Of a stretch of DNA of 64,000 bases, positions 36,353-45,890 are shown piece by piece. The position numbers were made by a program, and so were the translations under genes. Within the stretch, counting starts at the first letter, position 1. Every line of letters starts with the position of its first letter. Source of the stretch: Arcticibacter tournemirensis (GTDB lineage: Bacteria; Bacteroidota; Bacteroidia; Sphingobacteriales; Sphingobacteriaceae); contig NZ_VFPL01000001.1 of NCBI RefSeq assembly GCF_006716645.1, positions 2,604,001-2,668,000 of the forward strand. Reading direction: 5' to 3'. A model generated the notes under the pieces. The model saw only the letters and a program-made list of their open reading frames with translations, did not search any database and was not told where the DNA came from.

Positions 36353-36940
36353 CTACTTATGCCTGTTTTCCAGATTTTCAGCGATAGTCTTCAGGCTAAT
36401 ATTCTTTTCTCTCAAAAGTACCAACAGGTGGAAAAACAGGTCGGATGATTCGTTAATCAAATCCTCTTCCGTTTGATTCAGCGCCGCCACCACGGTTTCC
36501 ACACCTTCTTCGCCCACCTTTTGTGCTATCCTGTTAATGCCTTTTTTATGCAGACTATTAACATATGAGCCTTCCAGAGGGTTTTCATACCGGTCGGCAA
36601 TAATCTGCTCCAGTTTAAACAGAAAGTTCTGATTCAGATCAGTAGAGAAGCAGCTTCTGGATCCGGTATGACAAGTTGGGCCGACAGGATTTACTTTGAC
36701 AAGCAGTGTATCATTGTCGCAGTCTATATGAATACTCTTTACATTAAGATAGTTGCCGCTTTCCTCACCTTTTGTCCATAACCGGTTCTTCGTGCGCGAG
36801 AAGAACGTTACCTTGCCTTCCTGGCTGGTTTTCTGAAAAGCTTCATCATTCATGTACCCAAGCATAAGCACTTCGAGAGTCTGTTCATCCTGAATAACCA
36901 CCGGAACCAGTCCATCTCCTTTATTAAAGTCTATTTCCAT
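36353..36940 (-). CDS. hisIE: Bifunctional phosphoribosyl-AMP cyclohydrolase / phosphoribosyl-ATP pyrophosphatase
   Basis: A 195-residue fusion. The HisI part has TFFSRTKNRLWTKGEESGN and the zinc/magnesium site DCDNDTLLV with GPTCHTGSRSCF. The HisE part (about 105-195) has LHKKGINRIAQKVGEEGVET and ESSDLFFHLLVLL. It performs steps 2 and 3 of histidine synthesis. It overlaps the GNAT gene by 10 nt. Confidence 0.96.
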   Translation of the reverse strand: MEIDFNKGDGLVPVVIQDEQTLEVLMLGYMNDEAFQKTSQEGKVTFFSRTKNRLWTKGEESGNYLNVKSIHIDCDNDTLLVKVNPVGPTCHTGSRSCFSTDLNQNFLFKLEQIIADRYENPLEGSYVNSLHKKGINRIAQKVGEEGVETVVAALNQTEEDLINESSDLFFHLLVLLREKNISLKTIAENLENRHK

Positions 36941-37443
36941 TCTTTTTTTATAATTTTATAGAGAACGCAGGGTTCGTTGTCTAAATCGATGTCCCTCACG
37001 TATTTTAACCCTATTTTTTTCAGTACATTAATTGATGCCGTGTTTTCCTTTGCCGCATGTCCAATAATCTCTTCCAAATGAAGAACACTAAATCCGAACG
37101 CCAAACTAGCACGTGCCGATTCAGTAGCATACCCCTGTCCCCAATAACATTTTTTCAGCCTATAGCCAACGTCGGTTTCGTTGGTATCGGGATGATATTT
37201 CAAGCCGCACCATCCAATATAGTCGCCGGTTGACTTAAGGAACATGTTTAGCCTTCCCATGTTGTACCGGTCATATTGATCATAATTTAAAATAAGCTTT
37301 TCTGCTTCTGTTATATCAGCGAAGGCTCTGTCTCCTGTAAAGCGAATAACATCGGGGTCTCTATTAAGAGCGACCATCTCTGCGGCATCCGACAATTGCA
37401 TCGGCCTCATTATCAGTCGTGAGGTTTCCAGATTTAATAGCAT
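36931..37443 (-). CDS. GNAT N-acetyltransferase within the his operon
   Basis: A 170-residue RimJ/RimL-like acetyltransferase: LETSRLIMRPMQLSDAAEMV at the start, GYRLKKCYWGQGYATESARA (acetyl-CoA loop), and HAAKENTASINVLKKIGLKY. It would acetylate an amino group, perhaps of a protein N-terminus or small molecule. It lies 2 nt after hisF and overlaps hisIE by 10 nt, so it is translated within the operon. The substrate is unknown. Confidence 0.9.
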   Translation of the reverse strand: MLLNLETSRLIMRPMQLSDAAEMVALNRDPDVIRFTGDRAFADITEAEKLILNYDQYDRYNMGRLNMFLKSTGDYIGWCGLKYHPDTNETDVGYRLKKCYWGQGYATESARASLAFGFSVLHLEEIIGHAAKENTASINVLKKIGLKYVRDIDLDNEPCVLYKIIKKEWK

Positions 37444-37445
37444 CC

Positions 37446-38339
37446 TTAAATCCTTGCTTCAATGTTTTGTTGCTTCAGCTTGGCCTTTAGGTTCGGAATC
37501 AGGATCTCTCCATAATGAAATACCGAAGCCGCCAGCGCCGCATCTACGTTTGTTTGCTGAAATACGTCAATAAAATGCTGAACGTTTCCAGCACCTCCGG
37601 ATGCAATCAACGGAATGGACAGCGAGTAGTTGATCTTTTTAAGCAAAATATTGTCAAAGCCGCCTTTAGTTCCATCGTGATCCATGGATGTAAGAAGGAT
37701 CTCTCCGGCGCCGCGATCTTCTACTTCTTTTATCCATTGTTCGGTTTCGATACCTGTGGGTATTCTGCCGCCATTAAGATGTACAAGATTTTTTCCATTT
37801 ACCGATTTTGTATCTACCGCAACAACAACGAACTGCTTTCCAAATGCGGCAGCAAGTTCGTTCACTAACCCCGGGTTTCGAACAGCTGCTGAGTTAATAG
37901 AGATCTTATCAGCGCCCGAATTGAGGAGTATATCGGCGTCTGTTATTTCATTGATGCCTCCTCCGATAGTAAATGGAATATTAATCTGACGCGCAACCGC
38001 TTTTACCAGCTCCGCCATTGTTTTGCGCCGTTCGTGCGTAGCTGTAATATCGAGAAAGACGAGTTCGTCGGCCCCCTGTTGCGAATATTGCCAGGCAAGT
38101 TCCACCGGATCTCCGGCGTCCCTTAAATCAACAAAGTTGACTCCTTTAACGGTGCGGCCATCTTTAACGTCCAGACATGGAATAATCCTTTTTGCAAGTC
38201 CGCCACCACCAGTGGGTAGGCTCTCAACAAGATCGACTTGCGAAGCCTCCAGTTTGTCGCTGTTTAAAGTTCGCGGACTCGCGGTCATATGTTTAGTATT
38301 AATTTCTTTCATAATTGACCGCTTATTGAAGCTCATCAA
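37446..38339 (-). CDS. hisF: Imidazole glycerol phosphate synthase subunit HisF, with N-terminal extension
   Basis: A 297-residue frame. The normal HisF (about 251 residues) begins at [20 protein letters not shown], here residue 48. Catalytic aspartates are in CLDVKDG and in the [12 protein letters not shown] loop. The preceding 47 residues are polar and end PTGGGG; codon 48 is CTT, so no start codon exists at the usual position. ATGs at residues 1, 2, 10 and 18 are possible; a start at residue 18 (38288) would leave a 30-residue tail. It makes IGP and AICAR with HisH. Confidence 0.93.
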   Translation of the reverse strand: MMSFNKRSIMKEINTKHMTASPRTLNSDKLEASQVDLVESLPTGGGGLAKRIIPCLDVKDGRTVKGVNFVDLRDAGDPVELAWQYSQQGADELVFLDITATHERRKTMAELVKAVARQINIPFTIGGGINEITDADILLNSGADKISINSAAVRNPGLVNELAAAFGKQFVVVAVDTKSVNGKNLVHLNGGRIPTGIETEQWIKEVEDRGAGEILLTSMDHDGTKGGFDNILLKKINYSLSIPLIASGGAGNVQHFIDVFQQTNVDAALAASVFHYGEILIPNLKAKLKQQNIEARI

Positions 38340-38395
38340 TTTACTTTAGCAAAAGAATTTACTTTATTACGTGTTAAGTTACCGTTTTAAAATTC

Positions 38396-38424
38396 ACGGT
38401 TTATACTTATAACTTACAACTCGT
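38396..38424. repeat. Single copy of the TTATAACTTACAACT intergenic repeat
   Basis: TTATACTTATAACTTACAAC at about 38400-38419 resembles the units of the hairpin at 20508-20612. It lies in the 85-nt gap between hisA and hisF, inside the operon. Confidence 0.55.
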
Positions 38425-39174
38425 CTAAAACGAGATCAGCGATTTGAGGTTCCAGTCCTGAATTTCCTCTATCGTGATATGACCTTCATAGATGGCTTTC
38501 CCTACAACACACGCTTCAACTTTAATTTCCTGTAACGCCTTTATATCATCCATTGAGCTAATCCCTCCTGAAGCTATCAACTTAATAAAGGGAGAATGTT
38601 CCATTAACTTTTTATATAAGTCTAGACCCGCGCCGGCAAGTTTTCCATCTTTATTAATGTCGGTGCAAAGAAATCTGAAGAAGCCGAGGTTCAGGCAGGA
38701 ATCCACGTAGTCCATTAGTCTTATTGGGGAGCTTTCCATCCAGCCCGAATATTTAATGACTTCATCTAAAACGTCGATAGCTACTACAACCTGGTCCGAG
38801 CACTGTTCTTTGCCGCACACCGCCTTGCTTAGTTGCGTGAGAAAATCCGGGTTGGTAATTGCCTGAGTTCCTACGATTACCCGGTGTATGCCTGCGGCAA
38901 TCAATTCTTTAACCATTTCTATACTACGAACACCGCCGCCATACTGAACTTTCATGTCGGTTTTGTGAATAATATCAAAAAGGTATTCCTGATTACTAAA
39001 GTCGCCTTTCGCGCCGTTTAAATCGATTATATGGACAAATTCGGTACCATTTGACTGGTACTTCTCTATCATTTCTTCCAATGTTACATCGTAAAATGTA
39101 GCCTGCTCGTAGTTTCCTTCACGTAAACGGACAACTTTTTTGTCCAGAATATCAATTGCCGGGATGATGTACAT
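38425..39174 (-). CDS. hisA: ProFAR isomerase HisA
   Basis: A 249-residue TIM barrel. MYIIPAIDILDKKVVRLREG at the start, VQYGGGVRSIEMVKELIAAG, VIVGTQAITNP and LIASGGISSMDDI are family blocks. It converts ProFAR to PRFAR, step 4. It begins 6 nt after hisH. Confidence 0.96.
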   Translation of the reverse strand: MYIIPAIDILDKKVVRLREGNYEQATFYDVTLEEMIEKYQSNGTEFVHIIDLNGAKGDFSNQEYLFDIIHKTDMKVQYGGGVRSIEMVKELIAAGIHRVIVGTQAITNPDFLTQLSKAVCGKEQCSDQVVVAIDVLDEVIKYSGWMESSPIRLMDYVDSCLNLGFFRFLCTDINKDGKLAGAGLDLYKKLMEHSPFIKLIASGGISSMDDIKALQEIKVEACVVGKAIYEGHITIEEIQDWNLKSLISF

Positions 39175-39180
39175 ATGTTT

Positions 39181-39822
39181 CTATAGTTCTGAAAAGTTTT
39201 TAAGTATCAGTTCTCCAGCTTCACCGGATTTCTCAGGATGAAACTGAACACCGTAAAAATTGTTTTTTTTCAACGCAGCAGAAAATTTCAAGCCGTACTC
39301 TGAAAAAGCGAGTGTAAATGTAGAATTAAATTCAATAAAATAGGAATGTACAAAATAAAAGTAAGTTCCATTCTGAATATGCTTAAATAATTCATTCTCA
39401 AATTGCAAGCAAACTTTATTCCATCCTGTATGCGGAACTTTAATTTTCAGATCCTCTGTAAAGTGAAGTGTTTTAACAGGAGCAATATTAAGAAGATCAG
39501 CCATCCCTTCTTCAGAAAATTGAGTGAGCAGCTGCATTCCTACACAGATGCCGAGTACAGGACGGGTTGTTGATTTTATTTTTTCAACCATGCCGCTTTC
39601 TGTTAGTTTTTCCATTGCTGCGCCTGCGTGACCAACGCCAGGAATGATATAACGATCGTACTTCTCAAAGTCGTCCGGCGAATAAATCATTCCATATTGA
39701 ATGTTCTGTCTTTCCAGCGCGGCCGTCAACGAAAAAATGTTGCCTGCACCATAACTGATAATTCCTATGGTACTAGTATTTCCGCTTGCAGGAGTCATCT
39801 GTTCGTTGTTGTCTTCAGTCAT
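39181..39822 (-). CDS. hisH: Imidazole glycerol phosphate synthase subunit HisH
   Basis: A 213-residue class I glutamine amidotransferase. The nucleophile is in VLGICVGMQLL and the His/Glu pair in YGVQFHPEKSGE. An 18-residue polar tail (MTEDNNEQMTPASGNTST) precedes the canonical IGIISYGAGNIFSL; the codon at the canonical start is ACT/ATT, not ATG, so the tail seems real, though ATG at residue 9 is possible. It supplies ammonia to HisF. Confidence 0.95.
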   Translation of the reverse strand: MTEDNNEQMTPASGNTSTIGIISYGAGNIFSLTAALERQNIQYGMIYSPDDFEKYDRYIIPGVGHAGAAMEKLTESGMVEKIKSTTRPVLGICVGMQLLTQFSEEGMADLLNIAPVKTLHFTEDLKIKVPHTGWNKVCLQFENELFKHIQNGTYFYFVHSYFIEFNSTFTLAFSEYGLKFSAALKKNNFYGVQFHPEKSGEAGELILKNFSEL

Positions 39823-39839
39823 CTGTTTCGTTCTTATAA

Positions 39840-41009
39840 CTATAACAAACCCTTTGTACTGGGTAACTGCATGTTATTTACGTCGCGTTTAACCGCCATT
39901 TTTATTGTCTTGGCAAACACCTTAAAGATAGCTTCTATTTTATGATGCTCATTGTCGCCTTCGGCTTTAATATTCAAGTTGCACTTCGCTGCATCGCTAA
40001 ACGACTTGAAAAAGTGAAAGAACATCTCTGTAGGCATCTCTCCAACCTTTTCCCGTTTAAATTCCGCGTCCCACACGATCCAGTTTCTCCCGCCAAAGTC
40101 AATCGCCACCTGGGCAAGACAGTCGTCCATCGGAAGGCAGAACCCATATCGCTCAATTCCACGTTTGTCTCCCAATGCTTTGGCAATAGCTTCGCCAAGG
40201 GTTATACCTGTGTCTTCAATAGTATGATGTTCATCAATATGAAGGTCTCCCTTTGCAACGATTTCCAAATCTATACTTCCGTGCCGTGCAATTTGTTCGA
40301 GCATATGATCAAAAAAATGTAGGCCGGTAGAAATTTTTGCGTTTCCCTTGCCGTCAAGATTGACTTTTATATAGATGTCAGTCTCTTTGGTGGTGCGTCT
40401 GTGTTCTATTTCTCTTTTCCCTGCCTTGAGGAATTCGTAGATATCCTTCCACGATGTTGTTTCCAATGCCAGGCAGGTTCCCAGTTCCGCCGCTTTCTCC
40501 TCTATTTCGTCAGCTCCAAGTGTTATATCCTGCTTAAGCCATATAGCCTTGGCTCCCAGGTTCCTGGCAAGCACTACATCAGTGATCCGGTCGCCTATGA
40601 CATAGGAATCAGCCATGTCGTATTTCGTTGTGTCGAGGTAGTGTAATAAGAGTGCAGTCCCCGGTTTCCGGGTAGGGGCATTTTCGTGTGGGAACGTCCG
40701 GTCAATTAGTACTTCCTTGAAATAAACACCTTCGTTTTCAAAGGATTTTATAATGAAGTTGTGTACAGGCCAGAAATTTTCTTCAGGATGTGAACTCGTC
40801 CCTAATCCATCCTGGTTCGTTACCATTACCAGGTCGTAATTTAGCTCTTCAGATATTTTTGACAGGTATTTAAAACACTCAGGATAGAATTGGAGCTTGC
40901 TGAACGAGTCTACCTGATAATCATCCGGCTCCAGAATCATCGTTCCGTCGCGGTCGATGAATAATACCTTCTTTTTGGTGTTAACGCTTGTGTCCAGGTT
41001 GTTTGTCAT
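39840..41009 (-). CDS. hisB: Bifunctional histidinol-phosphatase / imidazoleglycerol-phosphate dehydratase
   Basis: A 389-residue fusion. The N-terminal HAD phosphatase (about 12-175) has [17 protein letters not shown] and [16 protein letters not shown]. The C-terminal IGPD (about 200-389) has [31 protein letters not shown] and [13 protein letters not shown], the manganese-binding His motifs. It carries out the dehydratase (step 6) and phosphatase (step 8) reactions. It is slightly longer than the enterobacterial protein. Confidence 0.96.
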   Translation of the reverse strand: MTNNLDTSVNTKKKVLFIDRDGTMILEPDDYQVDSFSKLQFYPECFKYLSKISEELNYDLVMVTNQDGLGTSSHPEENFWPVHNFIIKSFENEGVYFKEVLIDRTFPHENAPTRKPGTALLLHYLDTTKYDMADSYVIGDRITDVVLARNLGAKAIWLKQDITLGADEIEEKAAELGTCLALETTSWKDIYEFLKAGKREIEHRRTTKETDIYIKVNLDGKGNAKISTGLHFFDHMLEQIARHGSIDLEIVAKGDLHIDEHHTIEDTGITLGEAIAKALGDKRGIERYGFCLPMDDCLAQVAIDFGGRNWIVWDAEFKREKVGEMPTEMFFHFFKSFSDAAKCNLNIKAEGDNEHHKIEAIFKVFAKTIKMAVKRDVNNMQLPSTKGLL

Positions 41010-41014
41010 TTTAA

Positions 41015-42067
41015 TCAGTCCTGAAATTTTTTAAGGGTTTCTGATAATATCGTATTCTCTTCCGGCGTGCCAATGGTAATGCGGAGACATCCTTCGCACA
41101 GGATCACTTTTGAACGGTCACGCACAATAATACCATGCTGAACAAGGAACTCATATATAGCCCTTGCATTTGTTGTTTTTACCAATATAAAATTGGCATC
41201 CGAAGGATAGATCTTTTCAACAAATGGCATCAGCATGAGTTGGGCCGAAAGCGTCTCCCGTTGTTGAATAGTTTCACGAATCCACTCGTTTACCTTCTCA
41301 ACATTATTTAAAGCATCAAGTGCGAGTTCCTGAGATGCCTGATTGATATTATAAGGAGGTTTCACCTTGTTGAAAACACCAATAATTTCTTCGCTTGCAA
41401 AAGCCATTCCTATTCTCAGCCCGGCAAGACCCCAGGCTTTGGAAAGTGTTTGCAGAATGACCAGATTGCTGTATTCTGTGAGTTCCTGGATGAACGTTTT
41501 TTGTTTAGAGTAATTGATGTAAGCTTCATCGATAACTACCAGTCCCTGGAAGTTCGCAAGTACGGTTTCAATATCTTCCCTGTAAAGGGAATTCGCCGTG
41601 GGGTTATTGGGCGAGCAGATAAAGATAATTTTTGTATTTGGATCTATAGCCTCTGCAATGCCTTCAAGATTTAGCTGGTAATTTACTGTTAGAGGAACTT
41701 TCTTTACAGCAACATCGTTGATGTTGGCCGACACCTCATACATTCCATATGTAGGAGGGAGGGTGATTACATTGTCAATTCCCGGGCGGCAGAAGGCCCT
41801 GAACAGGATATCTATAGCTTCATCGCTGCCATTTCCCAGAAAAATATTCTGCGGCGGGACTCCCTTTATTTCACTCAGCCGTTTTTTTACCACGTATTGA
41901 AGAGGGTCGGGGTAACGGTTATATGGTGTATCCAGGGGTGATCCAAAGCTGTTCTCGTTAGCATCAAGGAATACCGATGCTTCTCCCTGAAACTCGTCTC
42001 TGGCAGATGAGTACGGAACCAGGTTTTTTATGTTCGTTCTCAGTATGTTGTTTAAATCAAATTTCAT
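41015..42067 (-). CDS. hisC: Histidinol-phosphate aminotransferase
   Basis: A 350-residue class I/II PLP aminotransferase. Blocks: [59 protein letters not shown], and the PLP lysine in [16 protein letters not shown]. It transaminates imidazole acetol phosphate (step 7). The hisB start lies 5 nt downstream. Confidence 0.96.
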   Translation of the reverse strand: MKFDLNNILRTNIKNLVPYSSARDEFQGEASVFLDANENSFGSPLDTPYNRYPDPLQYVVKKRLSEIKGVPPQNIFLGNGSDEAIDILFRAFCRPGIDNVITLPPTYGMYEVSANINDVAVKKVPLTVNYQLNLEGIAEAIDPNTKIIFICSPNNPTANSLYREDIETVLANFQGLVVIDEAYINYSKQKTFIQELTEYSNLVILQTLSKAWGLAGLRIGMAFASEEIIGVFNKVKPPYNINQASQELALDALNNVEKVNEWIRETIQQRETLSAQLMLMPFVEKIYPSDANFILVKTTNARAIYEFLVQHGIIVRDRSKVILCEGCLRITIGTPEENTILSETLKKFQD

Positions 42068-42142
42068 TTTATAAATTATTAGCCATTAGCCCTGGCAATA
42101 GAACATAGAATCTTTTCTTACCGTTCTTTCACCCTTTTATTA

Positions 42143-43480
42143 TCAGCCCTTTCTCAGGGTCATCGCATTTTTATGTGCATGAAGGCCTTCCAGCTCAGCA
42201 AGCGTTTCAACCGCTGTGCCGATGTTTCTGATCCCTTCTGCAGACAGATGCTGAAAGGTGATTTTCTTAACAAATGAGTCAAGGGAAACGCCGGAGTATG
42301 ATCGTGCATAAGCGCTTGTAGGCAACGTGTGATTAGTTCCTGAAGCATAATCTCCGGCACTCTCGGGAGTAAGATTACCTAGAAATACCGAACCTGCGTT
42401 GTTTACTTTCGGTATAAGTTTATCCCAATGATCAGTTGCCAGAATAAGGTGCTCAGGAGCGTAAACATTGCTGAACTCCATTGCTTCCTCAATATCTTTT
42501 GCTAAAATGACGTAAGAGTTTCGAATAGCTTTTGCTGCTATATCTTTTCTTGGCAATACCTCAATCTGTTTTTTTAATTCTTCAATGGATCGTTTTATAA
42601 CCACATCTGATGTAGCAACAAGTACAGCCTGCGAATCAGCGCCATGCTCGGCCTGTGCCAAAAGATCGGCAGCAACGTAAGCAGGGTTACAGGTTTCGTC
42701 GGCTATCACAAGCACTTCCGACGGACCCGCCGGCATGTCAATGGCGGTAAGTGACGTCGACTGAATGATTGTTTTTGCTCTCGTTACATACTGATTTCCG
42801 GGTCCGAATATCTTGTCGACTTTCGGAATGCTTTCGCTGCCATAGGCCATTGCGGCAACAGCCTGCGCGCCGCCGCACAGATATATCGCTTCGATGCCAA
42901 GTAACGATGCTACGTAAGCAAGATAACAATTGATCAGACCGCCCTTTTGCGGTGGTGAACATACAACGATTTCGCTGCAGCCTGCAATCTTAGCTGGTAT
43001 ACCAAGCATAAGGAATGTGCTTGGCAGCACTGCAGAACCTCCTGGAATATACAAGCCCACTTTTTCTATCGCTCTTACTTCCCTCCAGCACGTTACCCCA
43101 GGCATCGTTTCTACTTTACCCTCGGCATGCAGCTGACTTTCGTGGAATTTCCAGATATTCCTGTAAGCGATGTCTATGGCATTTTTTTCATCTTCAGAAA
43201 TAGAAGAGGCAATGGTTGCAATGTCATCTTTACCCAGCTTTATATCTGTAAGCTTCACTCCGTCAAACCGTTCTGAAAGCTCAAGCAGCGCCTGATCGCC
43301 ACGATGTTTTACATCGGCGATGATTGTTTCTACACTTGAGCTGATGCTGTTATCGGCGTCGGGATTTCTTATAACAAGGTTAGCAATATCAATCGTCGTT
43401 AAATCACTATATACATAGATATCCTTAAAGTCTATGGTATTGTTAACACCCTGTGTAGTCGAATTTGTCGTTTCTTCCAT
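42143..43480 (-). CDS. hisD: Histidinol dehydrogenase
   Basis: A 445-residue enzyme. Blocks: VGLYIPGGSAVLPSTFLM, CGGAQAVAAMAYGSESIPKV, KIFGPGNQYVTRAK, DMPAGPSEVLVIAD and AQAEHGADSQAVLV with the catalytic/zinc residues. A 15-residue Thr/Asn-rich N-terminal tail is present. It oxidises histidinol to histidine with two NAD (steps 9-10). Confidence 0.96.
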   Translation of the reverse strand: MEETTNSTTQGVNNTIDFKDIYVYSDLTTIDIANLVIRNPDADNSISSSVETIIADVKHRGDQALLELSERFDGVKLTDIKLGKDDIATIASSISEDEKNAIDIAYRNIWKFHESQLHAEGKVETMPGVTCWREVRAIEKVGLYIPGGSAVLPSTFLMLGIPAKIAGCSEIVVCSPPQKGGLINCYLAYVASLLGIEAIYLCGGAQAVAAMAYGSESIPKVDKIFGPGNQYVTRAKTIIQSTSLTAIDMPAGPSEVLVIADETCNPAYVAADLLAQAEHGADSQAVLVATSDVVIKRSIEELKKQIEVLPRKDIAAKAIRNSYVILAKDIEEAMEFSNVYAPEHLILATDHWDKLIPKVNNAGSVFLGNLTPESAGDYASGTNHTLPTSAYARSYSGVSLDSFVKKITFQHLSAEGIRNIGTAVETLAELEGLHAHKNAMTLRKG

Positions 43481-43545
43481 GTTTCTTCAGTCGGTATTCC
43501 TTCTGTTAATACATTATGGCAGAAAGGCTGCCATTAAAATGAGGA

Positions 43546-44397
43546 CTAAAGTATAATCTTCTCTATCGGCATTACAACAATGCCTTGCGCACCTGCAGCT
43601 TTGAGCTGGCTGATTTTGCTCCAGAAATCTTTTTCGGGAATAACTGTATGTACAGCTACCCAGCCTTCTTCTGCCAGCGGTACTACCGTCGGACTTTTAA
43701 TTCCGGGAAGCAGGGATTCGATGGCACCGAGATTTTTCTGTTCAATATTAAGAACCACATACTTGGTCTCTTTTGCTCTCAGAACCGACTGAACACGCTG
43801 TATTAGTTCAATTGTCAGAGGGTCTTCTTCGATTCCCTTACGGCCGATTAGAACCGCTTCAGAATGCATTACATCTGCAAAAGGGATTAGGCCATTGCTC
43901 TTTAATGTCCCCCCTGTAGATACAAGGTCGCATATTGCATCGCTTAAACCCAGTCCCGGAGATATTTCGACAGATCCCGATATCGTTCTTATCTCGGCAG
44001 CCACACCGTTTTGTTCCAGGAATTTCCTAAGAATAACAGGGTAGGACGTTGCTATAGATTTGCCGTTAAGATCTGCCAATGCTTCAATACCGCCCTTATT
44101 TGGAATAGCAAGTTTCAGTGAACACTTTCCAAATCCCAGCTTTTGAAGGTACGCCACCTCAACTTCGGTTTCATTGATCACATTTTCACCAACAATACCG
44201 AGGTCCGCAATGCCGTCCTGAACATATTCAGGTATATCATCATCGCGAAGAAAGAGTATTTCTAAAGGGAAATTGGATACAGGAGAGATAAGGGAGCTTT
44301 TATAATTTTCGAAGCTTAAGCCACAGTTCTTAAGAAGTTCTACAGATTTTTCATTTAATCTACCCGATTTCTGGATAGCGATTTTGAGTGTTTTCAA
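43546..44397 (-). CDS. hisG: ATP phosphoribosyltransferase (long form HisG)
   Basis: A 283-residue long-form HisG with the C-terminal ACT-like regulatory domain (about 205-283; SPTVVPLAEEGWVAVHTVIP). The catalytic part has KIAIQKSGRLNEKSVELL, LRDDDIPEYVQDGIADLGIV and SGSVEISPGLGLSDAICDLV. The start is TTG at 44397; the frame upstream closes at TAA within 15 nt and no ATG is available. It catalyses step 1 and is feedback-inhibited by histidine through the C-terminal domain. Transcription enters from the His leader region. Confidence 0.95.
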   Translation of the reverse strand: MKTLKIAIQKSGRLNEKSVELLKNCGLSFENYKSSLISPVSNFPLEILFLRDDDIPEYVQDGIADLGIVGENVINETEVEVAYLQKLGFGKCSLKLAIPNKGGIEALADLNGKSIATSYPVILRKFLEQNGVAAEIRTISGSVEISPGLGLSDAICDLVSTGGTLKSNGLIPFADVMHSEAVLIGRKGIEEDPLTIELIQRVQSVLRAKETKYVVLNIEQKNLGAIESLLPGIKSPTVVPLAEEGWVAVHTVIPEKDFWSKISQLKAAGAQGIVVMPIEKIIL

Positions 44398-44446
44398 TTC
44401 GTGTTTTATTTAATCAGTGTAAGAGAATAATAGTCCAATAAAATCA

Positions 44447-44530
44447 GTTTCACATAGAAACCATACAAATCATGATATCGCCTCAATGGCGATGATGCAG
44501 ATGGTGATGGTATGTGAATGAATCTGTCAT
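44447..44530 (-). promoter_or_regulatory. Histidine attenuator leader region
   Basis: Reading the minus strand, three pairings compete. (a) 44518-44507 in the leader codons (TTCACATACCAT) pairs with 44464-44449 (ATGG TTTC TATGTGAA): 12 bp with a 4-nt bulge. (b) A 5-bp hairpin GTTTC/GAAAC at 44461-44447, followed by TGATTTTATT, overlaps the second arm of (a). (c) A 6-bp hairpin ATCGCC/GGCGAT at 44493-44477 spans the leader stop. A ribosome held at the His codons would change which form is made. The pairings are visible; the regulatory order is inference. Confidence 0.6.
44483..44530 (-). CDS. hisL: Histidine operon leader peptide
   Basis: A 15-codon ORF, MTDSFTYHHHLHHRH, ending in TGA: six histidine codons out of fifteen, including three then two in a row. 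A GGAG lies 8 nt before the ATG. It sits between a good promoter and hisG. The composition and position are those of a His leader peptide whose translation senses charged tRNA-His. Confidence 0.9.
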   Translation of the reverse strand: MTDSFTYHHHLHHRH

Positions 44531-44560
44531 TTATGGTACTCCTGATTAAAACCGGGAACG

Positions 44561-44590
44561 CAAATATACAAATCACAACTAAATATCAAA
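44561..44590 (-). promoter_or_regulatory. his operon promoter
   Basis: On the minus strand TTTG (44590-44587), 18-nt spacer, TATATTTG (44568-44561). Start of transcription is expected about 44554, some 25 nt upstream of the leader ATG. Confidence 0.75.
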
Positions 44591-44657
44591 ACTTTGTATG
44601 GTAAAAGAATCTCCAATCTTTGCATACCTTTGCTGCCTGATCACTGAGTTTAAACAA

Positions 44658-45848
44658 ATGTTCGATGCGATTATTATTGGTGCCGGCGCCTGTGGCTTAA
44701 TGTGTGCCGTGCAGGCGGGGTTTTTAGGGAAGAAAGTACTTATTCTCGAAAAGAACAATAAGCCTGGTGCGAAAATCCTGATTTCCGGAGGTGGCAGGTG
44801 TAATTATACTAATCTTAATAACTCTGCTCTTAACTTCATTTCTGAAAATGCTCATTTCTGCAAGTCGGCCTTCTCGCAATGGACAGTGAACGACACGATC
44901 AGCTTCTTTGAAACTTATGGTATATACGGTAAGGAAAAGACACTCGGGCAGTTATTTCCTGAAACTAACAGTGCAAAAGACATAGTGAATGTATTCACCG
45001 GTCTCTGCAATGATCTTGGTCAGGAAATTCGCTGCGACGCCGACGTAAAGCTTGTGCAACTCACCGAAGATGGAAGCTTCTCCATTGCCTACGAGAGAAA
45101 TGGAAAGAGCTCAGTTGTTGAAACGAAACGTCTCGTCGTAGCAAGTGGGGGGCTGCCTGTTCAGAAGATGGGAGCTACCGACTTCGGATTAAAAGTTGCC
45201 CGCCAGTTTGGCTTACGTATCGCAGCAACGGCGCCGGCTCTTGTGCCGCTTACTGTTACAGGTAAAGAAGCCGACTGGTTTGCGAACCTTTCCGGAAATA
45301 GCATATTTTGTCGGGTGAGCAATGAACAGATCAGCTTCGAAGAAAATATTTTGTTTACGCACTGGGGCCTAAGCGGACCCGCTATCCTGCAGATCTCTTC
45401 TTACTGGCATCCCGGAGAATGGATCACAATCGATCTGTTGCCCGGGCAAAATATTGCAGAGCTTCTGGAGGAAGAACGTCGCCAGAATGGGAAGAAACTT
45501 TTTCTGACGTTCCTTTCCGGCTTGTACACAAAGAAGGTCGCAGAATCTTTTGGTAAATACCTTCCGGTCGACAAGAATATAGCCTCTTTAAGCAAAATTG
45601 ATATTCAGCAGGCAGAACGGTTCATTCATCAGTTTAAAGTGAAGCCTGCCGGAGATAAGGGGTACGACAGGGCAGAAGTAATGAGAGGGGGAGTAGCTAC
45701 AGAAGAACTTTCTTCTAAGACGCTGGAGGCTAAGAAAGTGCCGGGACTGTTTTTTGGCGGCGAATGTGTTGACGTGACAGGCTGGCTTGGTGGCTATAAT
45801 TTTCAATGGGCATGGGCTTCAGGTTACGTAATCGCAAATAACATCTGA
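44658..45848 (+). CDS. BaiN/HI0933-family flavoprotein
   Basis: A 396-residue protein. The frame is open from 44598, but the FAD-binding start MFDAIIIGAGACGLMCAVQA begins at ATG 44658, and a -7-like TACCTTTG at 44625-44632 lies between the two. Blocks: KILISGGGRCNYTN, LFPETNSAKDIV, VVASGGLPVQKMGATDFG, LFFGGECVDVTGWLGGYNFQ. The family (HI0933, YhiN, BaiN) are FAD oxidoreductases of mostly unknown substrate; BaiN was proposed to act on bile acids in gut bacteria, which should not be carried over here. Confidence 0.92.
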   Translation: MFDAIIIGAGACGLMCAVQAGFLGKKVLILEKNNKPGAKILISGGGRCNYTNLNNSALNFISENAHFCKSAFSQWTVNDTISFFETYGIYGKEKTLGQLFPETNSAKDIVNVFTGLCNDLGQEIRCDADVKLVQLTEDGSFSIAYERNGKSSVVETKRLVVASGGLPVQKMGATDFGLKVARQFGLRIAATAPALVPLTVTGKEADWFANLSGNSIFCRVSNEQISFEENILFTHWGLSGPAILQISSYWHPGEWITIDLLPGQNIAELLEEERRQNGKKLFLTFLSGLYTKKVAESFGKYLPVDKNIASLSKIDIQQAERFIHQFKVKPAGDKGYDRAEVMRGGVATEELSSKTLEAKKVPGLFFGGECVDVTGWLGGYNFQWAWASGYVIANNI

Positions 45849-45890
45849 CAGAGTACTTCAAGGGCTTGATTCCGGCGGCCCGAAGCCGCT

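Noticed and set aside
44598-44657. Upstream extension of the BaiN-like flavoprotein
   Set aside because: The dinucleotide-binding motif must be near the N-terminus, and a -7-like element lies within the extension, so ATG 44658 is preferred.
45875-45889. GC-rich hairpin between the flavoprotein and mnmD as terminator
   Set aside because: Only a 5-bp stem with three T after it; too weak to call.
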